DNA of 64,000 nt from Candidatus Heimdallarchaeota archaeon (lineage in GTDB: Archaea > Asgardarchaeota > Heimdallarchaeia > JABLTI01): NCBI GenBank assembly GCA_019058275.1, contig JAHLVW010000047.1:31996-95995 (forward strand), read 5' to 3'. The notes under the pieces are model-generated. The model was given only the letters and a program-made list of their open reading frames with translations. It did no database searches and was not told where the DNA came from. The translations under genes and the position numbers were made by a program. Positions 18,720-27,839 of the stretch are shown in pieces. Numbering within the stretch: the first letter of the stretch is position 1; every line of letters starts with the position of its first letter.

Positions 18720-20180
18720 TTGCCACTAAACAAAGCTAAAAACAAGAATTTTGCTAGAACAAAAATCGTTTGTACATTAGGACCAAGTAATGAATCGTCT
18801 GAAGTCTTAGTAAAAATGATTGAAGCAGGAATGGATGTTGTTAGACTTAACTTTTCACATAATTCACATGAATGGCATAAAGAGATGTTCATTAGGGTTA
18901 GAAATATCTCTGATGAAATTACTGTTCTATTTGATTTACAAGGTCCAAAGATTCGTATTGGTGAGTTAGAAAAGCCATATGCTATCTATAGAGGTGATGA
19001 TTTCATCTTAACAACTGAAGAAATAATAGGTGATAACAAAAGAGTAAGTGTTTCTTTAGAATCATTACCAAATTCAGTTAAGAAAAATGATTTGATATAT
19101 ATCAATGATGGGATTATCGGTTTACGTGTTAAAAAAATTGAAGGAAATGATATTTACTGTAAGGTATTATCAAACGGAGAAATACGTAGCCAAAAAGGAG
19201 TAAATATTCCTAATGTCAAGTTGGATGTTCCTTGTTTGACACCAAAAGATTTGAAAGATTTGGAATTTGCACTGACATTAGAACCAGATTATATTGCATT
19301 ATCATTTGTTCATTCCCCTGATGATGTTATTAGCTTACGAAAAGTGATTAGCAATGCTAACCTCGAAATACCAATTGTAAGCAAAATCGAACATGCTTTT
19401 GCTATCAAGAATTTTGATAAAATACTAGCAAAATCTGATGCAATAATGGTAGCAAGGGGGGATCTTGGTATTGAAACTTCAGTTACAAAATTACCATTAG
19501 TACAAAAGGAAATAATCAGCAAGTGTAATCGACAAGGGAAACCAGTTATAACCGCAACACAGATGCTTGAATCAATGATTAATAACCCTCGTCCAACTAG
19601 AGCTGAAGTCAGTGATATAGCAAATGCTATTTTTGATGGTACAGATGCTGTTATGCTTAGTGCAGAAACAGCTGTCGGTAAATATCCTACTGAAGCTATT
19701 AGTATGATGAACAAAATAGCATTGAATGTTGAGAAAGAATTACATTGGTTAGAATTCAGAGATGAAAAATCCTCTGAAAGAGATTTAATAGCTGAAACAT
19801 TAGCAACTGCTGCTGGAATGTTGGTAGATAAAATGCCTATTAAAGCAATCATAGCTTTTACAGAGGGTGGCTTCAGTGCAAAACTTATAGCAAAACATAG
19901 ACCAAAAGCGAGAATCTTTGTTGCAACACCCAGCATTAAAATTATACGCCAACTTGGATTGATATGGGGTTGTTATCCTTTACAAGTGAAAGAATACCAG
20001 AATCATGATCAAATGGTTGTTGAAACTGTAGACTTAGCAAAGAAAATGGGCTACTTGAATGATAAAGATGTCATAGCTGTTATATCAGGATCAATTCTTT
20101 GCCCCGGTAAAACAAACTTGCTTAGAGCTTACAAAGTAGCTGATTTGCCTAGTCCAAATGAATTCAATGCAATACATTGA
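18720..20180 (+). CDS. pyk: Pyruvate kinase
   Basis: This enzyme converts phosphoenolpyruvate and ADP to pyruvate and ATP at the end of glycolysis. At 486 aa it is full length. It begins TKIVCTLGPSNESSE, contains the active-site strand VVRLNFSHNSHEWH, the B-domain, the catalytic lysine and acidic metal-binding segment (SKIEHAF...IMVARGDLGIE) and KPVITATQMLESM. The C-terminal domain is present. The TTG start has AGGTGA about eight bases upstream. It is convergent with the next gene, only 11 bp away. Confidence 0.97.
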   Translation: MPLNKAKNKNFARTKIVCTLGPSNESSEVLVKMIEAGMDVVRLNFSHNSHEWHKEMFIRVRNISDEITVLFDLQGPKIRIGELEKPYAIYRGDDFILTTEEIIGDNKRVSVSLESLPNSVKKNDLIYINDGIIGLRVKKIEGNDIYCKVLSNGEIRSQKGVNIPNVKLDVPCLTPKDLKDLEFALTLEPDYIALSFVHSPDDVISLRKVISNANLEIPIVSKIEHAFAIKNFDKILAKSDAIMVARGDLGIETSVTKLPLVQKEIISKCNRQGKPVITATQMLESMINNPRPTRAEVSDIANAIFDGTDAVMLSAETAVGKYPTEAISMMNKIALNVEKELHWLEFRDEKSSERDLIAETLATAAGMLVDKMPIKAIIAFTEGGFSAKLIAKHRPKARIFVATPSIKIIRQLGLIWGCYPLQVKEYQNHDQMVVETVDLAKKMGYLNDKDVIAVISGSILCPGKTNLLRAYKVADLPSPNEFNAIH

Positions 20181-20191
20181 TTGTTGCAAAA

Positions 20192-21280
20192 TCATTCACT
20201 TAATTTTACCAACAAACTCTCTATACTTTTTTGTTTTTCAGTATCTTTTAGTGTTGAAAAGTAGATATTCAAATCACGTAAGAATATTCTAGCTTGGAGA
20301 TTATAGTTTAATAGAGACATAATTTTTGCATGGTCGATGAGATTTGTGTTTAGATCATACTCAAACTTTGAAGGATTTTCCTTAGATAAGTATGCATTTA
20401 ATTCAGTACCAAAGAATTTCAAAGGTATTTTGCCCGGTGTAATTAATCGTTTGACATTCTCATCATAGATTGATCTTTGTAGTTTGATAAGAAGATCTTG
20501 TTTTAGTGCCTTGTTTAAATCTCCCTTAATATTATCCAATGATTTATCTTTAAGGTAAGGTGCAACATAAAAATTAATGTGCAAATCAATTGCAAGAAAT
20601 ACATTTCCCTCTTTTGTTTTTGATGATAATTGCTTTTCTTCACAAGGTATATTTATTTCAATAATTCTATCCAACGAGCTTTTAGTAGTAATTAATGCCC
20701 CTAATGTTTGAGATTTTTCTTTATTAAAAATGATTTTATCCCAAAGAACATCTATACCTTCAAACAATGATTTTTTAAGTTTAGTTTGTTTTTTCAAAAC
20801 TTCTTTATCAGTTTCAAACTCCATTGTATGAATAAAACTCAAAAGATTTTCAGGCATTAATTTTTCTGTCTTTGCTGTAATTTTGACCAGTTTTTCCTTG
20901 GAAATTTGATAATAATCTATCGTTTCTTTCTGTACATTCACTAGAAGTAAAACACTCTTCAAATCAGTAATCTTCTCTGCAAGTGATTTCAAAGTAAAAG
21001 TAGTAATTTCTGTTTCACAATAAAATACTAAACCAATGATTTCCAAATTGTATGGAACCATTATTTTTAGAGCTTTTAATTGGTTGATATCATCTTCATC
21101 CAACGTTATTGCAGTTATTTTGGTATCTTTTTGCTCTGGGAAATGAACTACAGAAATGGCATGTATTTCATTTTTCTTTATATCAATAGTTCCAAGTAAA
21201 GCAGAAAATTTAATTTTTTCAGATAATTGACAAATGTTTGAAAATTGGTTGACAATTTCATTATTGATTATAAGTGCCAT
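20192..21280 (-). CDS. Uncharacterised 362-aa protein (possible inactive MPN/JAB-like N-terminus)
   Basis: I do not recognise this protein with certainty. Residues 20-115 have a strand/helix order (FSALLGTIDIKKNEIHAIS, an acidic DEDDINQLKALK, then YNLEIIGLVFYCET) that resembles an MPN/JAB fold. The catalytic H-x-H and D of active JAMM proteases are absent. The C-terminal half is mixed helix and strand with many lysines and no TM segment. It could be an inactive MPN-like scaffold or an unrelated fold. It is divergent from the threonine dehydrogenase gene with about 165 bp between starts. Confidence 0.45.
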   Translation of the reverse strand: MALIINNEIVNQFSNICQLSEKIKFSALLGTIDIKKNEIHAISVVHFPEQKDTKITAITLDEDDINQLKALKIMVPYNLEIIGLVFYCETEITTFTLKSLAEKITDLKSVLLLVNVQKETIDYYQISKEKLVKITAKTEKLMPENLLSFIHTMEFETDKEVLKKQTKLKKSLFEGIDVLWDKIIFNKEKSQTLGALITTKSSLDRIIEINIPCEEKQLSSKTKEGNVFLAIDLHINFYVAPYLKDKSLDNIKGDLNKALKQDLLIKLQRSIYDENVKRLITPGKIPLKFFGTELNAYLSKENPSKFEYDLNTNLIDHAKIMSLLNYNLQARIFLRDLNIYFSTLKDTEKQKSIESLLVKLSE

Positions 21281-21445
21281 GTTTAATTACCTATGTGAGA
21301 AATACCTATTAGACTTTTTTAAAATTACTCTCAATAAGAAATAATACATCCTTTTTCCCTAAAAGTTTTATAAAATCTAAACATAACACTTTTTTATCCA
21401 AAAGAATAACAAAACGATATACTCCGGAAAAGAAGGTTGACTTAA

Positions 21446-22390
21446 ATGAAAAGAGTTCTCGTAATTGGCTCTGGTGGGCAAATTGGTAGTGAGCTTGTTC
21501 CATACCTCCGTAAGAAGTATGGTAAAGAAAACGTAATAGCAACTGGAAGAAGAACAAAACTTACAGATGTAGTACTCGAAGGTGGTCCTTGCATTTATCT
21601 TGATGCTCTAAATCAAGAATCTCTGAAGAAGGTCATCTATGAAAATCAAATAGAACATGTTTATCATATGGCTTCCATTCTATCAGCAACTGGGGAAAAG
21701 ATGCCTCAAACAGCATGGGATATCAACATGAATGGACTCATTAATGTTCTTGAAGTATCAAGAAGATATGGTGTAGAGAGAGTCATTTGGCCTAGCTCAA
21801 TAGCTGCTTTTGGACCAACAACTCCTCAGGAAAATGCTCCAAACGAAACGATTCTACAACCAACAACTATGTACGGTATCACAAAAGTTGCTGGTGAATT
21901 ATTAGCTGAATACTACTACAAGAAATATGGTTTACTTACTTTATCGATGAGATTGCCAGGAATTATCAGTAGCGAAACACAACCTGGTGGAGGAACAACT
22001 GATTACGCAGTAGAAATCTTTTATGAAGCAATTAAAAATAAAAAATACACTTGTTTCTTAAAAGAAGATACAAAGCTTCCTATGATGTATCAACCTGACT
22101 GCTTGAAATGTCATATTGATTTAGCTGAAAAAGATGAATCAAAATTCAAGAGACACGTATACAATGTTACAGGAATGTCCTTTACTGCAGGTGAATTAGC
22201 TGCAGAGATCAAGAAACATATCCCTGAATTTACAATCGGTTATAAACCAGATTTCAGACAGGAAATTGCAGATTCATGGCCAAAATCACTTGATGATTCA
22301 TTAGCAAGAAAAGAATGGGGATGGAATCCTAAATACGATCTTGCTGCAATGACCAAGGATATGTTGGACAAACTCAGTAAACGTTTGTAA
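21446..22390 (+). CDS. tdh: L-threonine 3-dehydrogenase, short-chain (UDP-glucose epimerase-like) type
   Basis: A 314-aa extended SDR with the NAD motif VLVIGSGGQIGSEL at the N-terminus and YGITK as the catalytic Tyr-Lys. The features NEIQ-like VYHMASILSATGE, PTTMYGITKVAGELL and SMRLPGIIS are typical of SDR-type TDH, which oxidises threonine to 2-amino-3-ketobutyrate. The presence of KBL (25060-26298) in the same neighbourhood supports this. A general nucleotide-sugar epimerase is the alternative but fits less well. It is followed, about 65 bp later, by a methyltransferase. Confidence 0.88.
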   Translation: MKRVLVIGSGGQIGSELVPYLRKKYGKENVIATGRRTKLTDVVLEGGPCIYLDALNQESLKKVIYENQIEHVYHMASILSATGEKMPQTAWDINMNGLINVLEVSRRYGVERVIWPSSIAAFGPTTPQENAPNETILQPTTMYGITKVAGELLAEYYYKKYGLLTLSMRLPGIISSETQPGGGTTDYAVEIFYEAIKNKKYTCFLKEDTKLPMMYQPDCLKCHIDLAEKDESKFKRHVYNVTGMSFTAGELAAEIKKHIPEFTIGYKPDFRQEIADSWPKSLDDSLARKEWGWNPKYDLAAMTKDMLDKLSKRL

Positions 22391-22457
22391 TAATTTTTTT
22401 TGAAGAAGCATTAGCTTCTTCTCTAACTTTAATTTTTATTAAATTTGTGTGATTGCA

Positions 22458-23069
22458 ATGGATAAAAAGAAAATTGTTCGAGAAGGTTATAATAAAGCTG
22501 CTCAAGCGTATCTAGATAAAAGGCATAAAGATCTAGAAGAAATGAACTTCTTACCAGAATTTTCTTCATATATTCAAAAAGGCGGAAAAGTACTAGATGC
22601 TGGTTGTGGAGGAGGATTACCTTTCACAAAATATCTAAGCGAACGATTTGATGTCATTGGAATAGATATCTCTGAAAAGCAAATTGAACTTGCAAAGAAA
22701 AATGTTCCGAAAGCACAATTTATCAGAAAAGATATGACAAATCTTGATTTTCCAAATGCATTTTTTGATGGAATACTTGCTTATTATTCAATTATTCATG
22801 TTCCTCGAGAAGAACAATTTGATTTATTTGCTAATTTTTATAGAATGCTAAAAGCAAATGGTGTTGCTTTTTTCAGTTTGCATAGTACAGATGATCCAGA
22901 ATCAGTTTTTGATGATTTTTTTGATACCAAAATGTTTTGGAGTGGTTTTGATAAAGAAACAAATATTAAAATGTTGAAGGATATCGGCTTTAAGATCCTC
23001 TGGTCAAAATTAGTAAATGATAGTTTAGGTGATTACCAGCATCTTTTTGTATTAATTAGAAAATCTTGA
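22458..23069 (+). CDS. SAM-dependent methyltransferase, paralogue of the next gene's C-terminal domain
   Basis: A 203-aa class I methyltransferase with motif I VLDAGCGGGLPFTKYL and an acidic motif II VIGIDISEKQIELA. Its whole length aligns with the C-terminal 200 residues of the next gene, with about half of the positions identical by eye, including FPNAFFDGI..YYSI, HVPREE and the FW-SGFD segment. This indicates duplication. Start ATG 22458 is preferred to GTG 22449 because GTGATTG precedes it as a weak SD. The substrate is unknown. Confidence 0.85.
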   Translation: MDKKKIVREGYNKAAQAYLDKRHKDLEEMNFLPEFSSYIQKGGKVLDAGCGGGLPFTKYLSERFDVIGIDISEKQIELAKKNVPKAQFIRKDMTNLDFPNAFFDGILAYYSIIHVPREEQFDLFANFYRMLKANGVAFFSLHSTDDPESVFDDFFDTKMFWSGFDKETNIKMLKDIGFKILWSKLVNDSLGDYQHLFVLIRKS

Positions 23070-23242
23070 AAGGTATGCAATATTTTTATCGAAATATTTA
23101 ACTCGAGATTTTTTATCACTATCACTATTCTTTTTAGTGAGTGTGTAAATATGTAGTTATAGCGCTTATATTATAGTGTCTTTTATAGTCGGATTATTTA
23201 GAGCGTTAAAAACTAAAATAGCAAGAGTGAAGGGTGAGTAGA

Positions 23243-25063
23243 ATGGCAGAAAGTTTAGGTGCTGATTTCTTTCTTACATTTGTATTAATACTCTTCCAGT
23301 TAATCTCACTTGGTATTTTCATTACACTCTATATTAGAAAAAGACAAGCTACTTTTCAAGCTTTGATTTTTTCCATAATATTTTTTATAGCAAGTAATAC
23401 AATGACTCTAATATTTATTAATAGAGCACCAACAGACTATCCTTTGGTTCTCTTTCAAGGATTATTAGCTACTGCTGGCTTAATTCCAATTGTTATTTTT
23501 CTTGAAATATTTGAAAGTGGTACGTCATTTACACCTAGAAGCTCAGGATCCATTATTTTTATCATGGTTGTAGGGCTTATTAAGAGTGCAAATTTTGCTT
23601 TTAATCCAGATATTGGTAACTTCATTGGTTTTATGGCACCAATAATGTTTATCTTAGTCGGAGCATTTTATCTTAATACTATTAAGAAAATGAAGTATAG
23701 AATTCGTTTTGAGAATCAAAAGAAAAAGCTAAGAAAAATACGCACTGGCATATATCTTACATTTATTATTCCCAAATTTATTATTGGATCTATCTTTACT
23801 GTAACAGTTTTACCTGTTCTAATCAAATTCTTCGTTGAAAATCCTGAGTTTTTAGAAAATTACAACATTGAATTCCTACAAGAGGCTCAAGCAATCCATA
23901 TTTTTGATATGATACTAAATACATTACAAACTATTGGATTAGTTATTATGAGCTTGCCAATAATCTATAGTCGATCAGTATTCTTTATGCAATCTCGACA
24001 TGTCTCAAAGCTTATTGTAATTAGTAAAGATGGAACTCCAGTTTTTGAATTTCCATTTGAATTAGATGATGAATTATGTGATGAGGTTTTACTAGATGAA
24101 GCATATATGGCTATAAGCACAATCATGAATAAAGGGGGAATTTCATGTGAGCAATTAAAAACGATGAATTTTGGCAATCTCGAGATAATGACCGAAATCA
24201 GAGATGAATTTGCTGCATTGCTCTTAGTAGATCGCCCCACAAAATTCTTGAAAGATTCCTTAGACTTTTTTGCTAATGATTTCCAACAAATATATCCAAA
24301 AAATGTAAGATTAGGTGAACTAAGAACTCAAAAACTCAAATATACTGCAGAGAAAATAATTCAGAAAAGCTTTGACCTTGAGCAAGAGGAATTTGAGCAA
24401 ATTAGAATTATAGTTAGTGAAGGCTATGATCGAGTTGCAGATGAATATCTTAAAACAAGATCTGAAAAGGATGAAGAAGTAAAATTATTGCCTGATTTCA
24501 TGAAAAGGTTGCCAGTAGGAGCAAGAGTTTTAGATGCAGGATGTGGTGCAGGAGAACCCATAACAAGAATTCTCAGTGAAAAATTCAAAGTTACTGGTGT
24601 AGACATCTCAAAAAAGCAAATAGAGAAAGCAAGAGAAACATTACCATTCTGTGAATTTATCTGGCAAGATATGACAACATTAACATTTCCAGATGAATAC
24701 TTTGATGGAATTATATCTTACTATGCTATACCTCATATACCAAGGGAAGAGCATAAAGAGTTACTAGAGAATTTCTTTAGAATGTTGAAGAACAATGGTA
24801 TTGCACTTCTCTGTTTTGGTACTAGTGATGATCCTGGCACTGTAGTAGATGATTTCTTCGGAGTAAAGATGTACTGGAGTAGTTTTGATGTGGGTACCAA
24901 TTTAGAAATGCTCAAAGAAGTAGGCTACCATGTTCTTTGGTTGAGGTTAATCTTCGATGATGTAACAGAAGAACAACACATCTTTGTATTAGCACAAAAA
25001 TTAGATAGAGAATTTCTAGAAGAAATAAAAGAAAATGGTGAGGAAGAAACTCCTCAAGATTAA
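23243..25063 (+). CDS. Fusion: seven-TM domain, longin/roadblock-like sensor and SAM methyltransferase
   Basis: A 606-aa fusion protein. Residues 7-250 contain seven hydrophobic helices. Residues about 255-375 form a longin/roadblock-like domain (LIVISKDGTPVFEFPF, then AISTIMNKGG, MTEIRDEFAALLLVDRP, FANDFQQIY), similar in plan to the stand-alone protein at 48238. Residues about 385-600 form a methyltransferase with VLDAGCGAGEPITRI. GGGTGA five bases before ATG 23243 sets the start rather than GTG 23234. The last four bases overlap the end of the convergent kbl gene. A membrane-tethered, ligand- or lipid-sensing methyltransferase is inference. Confidence 0.75.
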   Translation: MAESLGADFFLTFVLILFQLISLGIFITLYIRKRQATFQALIFSIIFFIASNTMTLIFINRAPTDYPLVLFQGLLATAGLIPIVIFLEIFESGTSFTPRSSGSIIFIMVVGLIKSANFAFNPDIGNFIGFMAPIMFILVGAFYLNTIKKMKYRIRFENQKKKLRKIRTGIYLTFIIPKFIIGSIFTVTVLPVLIKFFVENPEFLENYNIEFLQEAQAIHIFDMILNTLQTIGLVIMSLPIIYSRSVFFMQSRHVSKLIVISKDGTPVFEFPFELDDELCDEVLLDEAYMAISTIMNKGGISCEQLKTMNFGNLEIMTEIRDEFAALLLVDRPTKFLKDSLDFFANDFQQIYPKNVRLGELRTQKLKYTAEKIIQKSFDLEQEEFEQIRIIVSEGYDRVADEYLKTRSEKDEEVKLLPDFMKRLPVGARVLDAGCGAGEPITRILSEKFKVTGVDISKKQIEKARETLPFCEFIWQDMTTLTFPDEYFDGIISYYAIPHIPREEHKELLENFFRMLKNNGIALLCFGTSDDPGTVVDDFFGVKMYWSSFDVGTNLEMLKEVGYHVLWLRLIFDDVTEEQHIFVLAQKLDREFLEEIKENGEEETPQD

Positions 25064-26298
25064 AGAATTTCTAATTCTTTTCCAATCTTTTCAAAAGCTG
25101 CTAATGAAGTATCTAGGTGACCCTTAGTTAAACCAGTGGTCATCATAACTCTTATACGAGCAGTACCTCTTGGAACCATTGGGAAAACAATTGGTAAGGC
25201 GAAAACACCTTCTTCATATAGACGATTACTCATTGCTTTTGCTTTATCATTCTCACCACAGATAATTGGAGTGATAGCTGCAAAAGATTTAGTAGCAGCT
25301 TCAGTAATAGCATGATTGAAGCCTAAATTAACAATGGCTTTTTTGAAGTAGTCACAGTTATCTAACAGTTTAGCTACAACATTGTCAAATTTACCATCTT
25401 TGTTTTCTAAAACCTCAATTGAACCTAGTGATGCTCCAGCAACAGCAGGAGGATGAGAACCACTTAATAGGTAAGTTCTAGTTTTATTACGACAGAAATT
25501 GACTAAATCTTGTGAGCCAGTAATAGCTCCACCTATAGTTCCCATTGCTTTGCTAAAGGTATTCATTTCAACTTGAACTTTACCTTGAAGACCAAAATGA
25601 TCAACAATTCCTTTACCTTTCTTATTGCGACCCAAAACACCATCACCGTGTGCATCATCAACGTAAATCATGGCTCCATACTGTTCAGAAAGTTTTTGGA
25701 TTTCATCTAGCTTAGCAACATCTCCGTCCATTGAGAATACTCCATCTGTAATTACTAGAATCCTTCTAGCATTTGCTTTGTCAGCATTTTGTAAGCATTG
25801 CTCAAGACCACCCATGTCTGAATGTTTATAGATGAAATCTTTTCCTCTCTGGGCTTTTGATAATCTAACACCATCAATAATTGAACCATGATTTAATTCA
25901 TCTGAGATGATCACATCTTCAGTGCTAGTCACAAGTTGAGGAATTACTCCAGCATTTGCAGCATAACCAGATTGGGTTATCATAACTGCTTTTTGCTCTT
26001 TGAATTCTGCTAGCTTTCTCTCTAGCTCCTCATGCAACCACATGTTTCCTGCTAATGCACGAACTGAACCTGAGCCAGCTCCATATTTTTCAACTGCTTC
26101 AAGGGCTTTCTTCACAACATGTGGATGTGTACTTAAATTTAAGTAGTTATTAGAACACATCATGATTACTTTTTTACCCTCAATCACACACTCTGGGTCA
26201 GAACGACTTTCAAGCGTTTTATGCTTCCAATCAAGAGCTTTATCAACTAAATCTTGATATTCAGTTTTCAAAAATCCTACTGGATCTCTTTGTATCAT
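25060..26298 (-). CDS. kbl: Glycine C-acetyltransferase (2-amino-3-ketobutyrate CoA ligase)
   Basis: A 412-aa PLP enzyme of the alpha-oxoamine synthase family. It cleaves 2-amino-3-ketobutyrate with CoA to glycine and acetyl-CoA, the step after threonine dehydrogenase. Signatures are NNYLNLSTHP, GAGSGSVRALAGN, VDDAHGDGVLG and the PLP-lysine region NTFSKAMGTIGG, ending with PRGTARIRVMMTTGLT. Family alternatives (AONS/BioF, ALAS) are less likely given tdh nearby. The length is normal. It is convergent with the fusion methyltransferase. Confidence 0.93.
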   Translation of the reverse strand: MIQRDPVGFLKTEYQDLVDKALDWKHKTLESRSDPECVIEGKKVIMMCSNNYLNLSTHPHVVKKALEAVEKYGAGSGSVRALAGNMWLHEELERKLAEFKEQKAVMITQSGYAANAGVIPQLVTSTEDVIISDELNHGSIIDGVRLSKAQRGKDFIYKHSDMGGLEQCLQNADKANARRILVITDGVFSMDGDVAKLDEIQKLSEQYGAMIYVDDAHGDGVLGRNKKGKGIVDHFGLQGKVQVEMNTFSKAMGTIGGAITGSQDLVNFCRNKTRTYLLSGSHPPAVAGASLGSIEVLENKDGKFDNVVAKLLDNCDYFKKAIVNLGFNHAITEAATKSFAAITPIICGENDKAKAMSNRLYEEGVFALPIVFPMVPRGTARIRVMMTTGLTKGHLDTSLAAFEKIGKELEIL

Positions 26299-26541
26299 GT
26301 AATTTTAACTCCGAAAACTATAATTTTTCTTTTACTCATTATGAAATTTCATTACAATTTAAACTTTTTTTCTAAGTAATATTAATTACCACTTTAAATT
26401 TCGAATTTCTAATGAAAATTTCCATTAATTCATTTGTATTTATTGAGTAATTACTTTTATTAATGAGAAGCTGTAGCAATCTGATAGAAGATTTTTTAAT
26501 TTAACCTATTTTGAATTAAATTAAGGAAGTGAAACTACTAG

Positions 26542-27402
26542 ATGTCTAGAAGAGGAGAACCAAAAAAAAGCAGACTTGAAGATGATTTGTTTGATCCAGA
26601 CAAAGATATGGAAAAAGAAATCGAAGGTCTCCCTAGTCGTAATGAATTAGTTGTTGCAACAGTACGAGATGTTACAGGTCATGGAGCTTATGTATCACTT
26701 GATGAGTTTGATGATCGACGTGCTTATGTTCACATCTCAGAATTATCTAGAACTTGGGTAAAGAACATTAGAGTACATGTTCGTGAAGGACAAAGAATTG
26801 TTGCCAAAGTTCTTCGTGTTGATATTCGCAAAAACCAAATTGACTTGAGTATTAAACGTGTCCCCGAACAAATGAAGAAGCTAAAATTATTAGAATCTAA
26901 ACGAGCTCAGACAGCAAATACGCTTTTCAAAATGATTGTAGACAAAATGCCTGCAGAAGAACGCAAGAATGCTGTTGAGATTAGAGATATACTCGTTACT
27001 CACCATGATTTGCTGTATTACGGATTGGAATTTGCTTCACAAGCATCTCAAAAAGATTTAACTAATATAGGTATAGATGAAAAATGGGCTAAGGTCATTC
27101 GTAAAATAGCTCATGATAATATAATTCCTGCAACTGTTGAGATTAAAGGGACTGTTGAAATTACCATACCAGGAGGAAATGGTGTTCATATTCTGAAAGA
27201 AGCTCTAATACTTGGAAGGGATAATATTAAGGAGAAAAATACTGAGATTAAAATCTACACTGAAGGTAGTCCTCGATATGCTATTGAAGTTACATCTGAG
27301 GATTACAAGCTTGCAGAAAAAGCTCTTGAGAATGCCTTGGAACGTATAGAAGATATTGTAGAAGATAACCAAGGATCTTTCTCATTCACCAGGAAGAAAT
27401 AA
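26542..27402 (+). CDS. eif2a: Translation initiation factor 2, alpha subunit
   Basis: A 286-aa aIF2-alpha, part of the ternary complex that delivers Met-tRNAi. It has an N-terminal S1/OB domain (LVVATVRDVTGHGAYVSLDE, AYVHISELS, KVLRVDIRKNQIDLSIK), a helical domain and a C-terminal alpha-beta domain that binds gamma. Spacing and length match archaeal homologues. The N-terminus carries an extra charged segment of about 30 residues before the S1 domain. It is followed by nop10 after 40 bp, a classic archaeal gene pair. Confidence 0.95.
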   Translation: MSRRGEPKKSRLEDDLFDPDKDMEKEIEGLPSRNELVVATVRDVTGHGAYVSLDEFDDRRAYVHISELSRTWVKNIRVHVREGQRIVAKVLRVDIRKNQIDLSIKRVPEQMKKLKLLESKRAQTANTLFKMIVDKMPAEERKNAVEIRDILVTHHDLLYYGLEFASQASQKDLTNIGIDEKWAKVIRKIAHDNIIPATVEIKGTVEITIPGGNGVHILKEALILGRDNIKEKNTEIKIYTEGSPRYAIEVTSEDYKLAEKALENALERIEDIVEDNQGSFSFTRKK

Positions 27403-27442
27403 TAATCAACAAAATCAAACAATTCAAGGATGGTTAACACAA

Positions 27443-27622
27443 ATGTCATTACACAAATGTCAAAAATGTGGAACATACACAATGAAGGATTTTTGTTCAA
27501 AGTGTAATGAAGAAGCAAGATCCCCTGCTCCAGCAAAGTTCTCTATTGAACATGCCAAAAAATACGGAAAATACAGACGAGAATTAATAAGGCGAGCTAA
27601 AGAAGAACAGAAGAAAAAATAG
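27443..27622 (+). CDS. nop10: Nop10, H/ACA ribonucleoprotein subunit
   Basis: A 59-aa protein of the H/ACA RNA-guided pseudouridylation complex, with Cbf5, Gar1 and L7Ae. The first half is a zinc ribbon (KCQKCGTYTM, then DFCSKCN), followed by the conserved SPAPAKFSIEHAKKYGKYRR and a basic tail. The ATG at 27443 is chosen for its match to the family; the ATG at 27430 is in another frame. It is too small for standard ORF thresholds. Probably cotranscribed with eIF2-alpha. Confidence 0.96.
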   Translation: MSLHKCQKCGTYTMKDFCSKCNEEARSPAPAKFSIEHAKKYGKYRRELIRRAKEEQKKK

Positions 27623-27839
27623 TGACCATCTTTTCTTTTTGGATTTGGAACACTTTCTGGAATTTAACGACAAACGAGGTCGACTCAATTATTAATTTTC
27701 TATTTTCTATCAAAACCAGACATGCACAACTGACAGATTTTAATCATTAAAAAGATTAAAAAGATGTGTTAGAGTTTATTGACTTTGTATATAATTGATG
27801 GGTTTTCAAAATATGAATCTAACTTAGGTTGTATTAAAA

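Noticed and set aside
19310..19936. 208-codon minus-strand open frame inside pyruvate kinase
   Set aside because: Antisense shadow of a certain gene; the translation has no family features.
23965..24240. Antisense frame in the 7TM-methyltransferase gene
   Set aside because: Shadow with serine/asparagine-rich nonsense composition.
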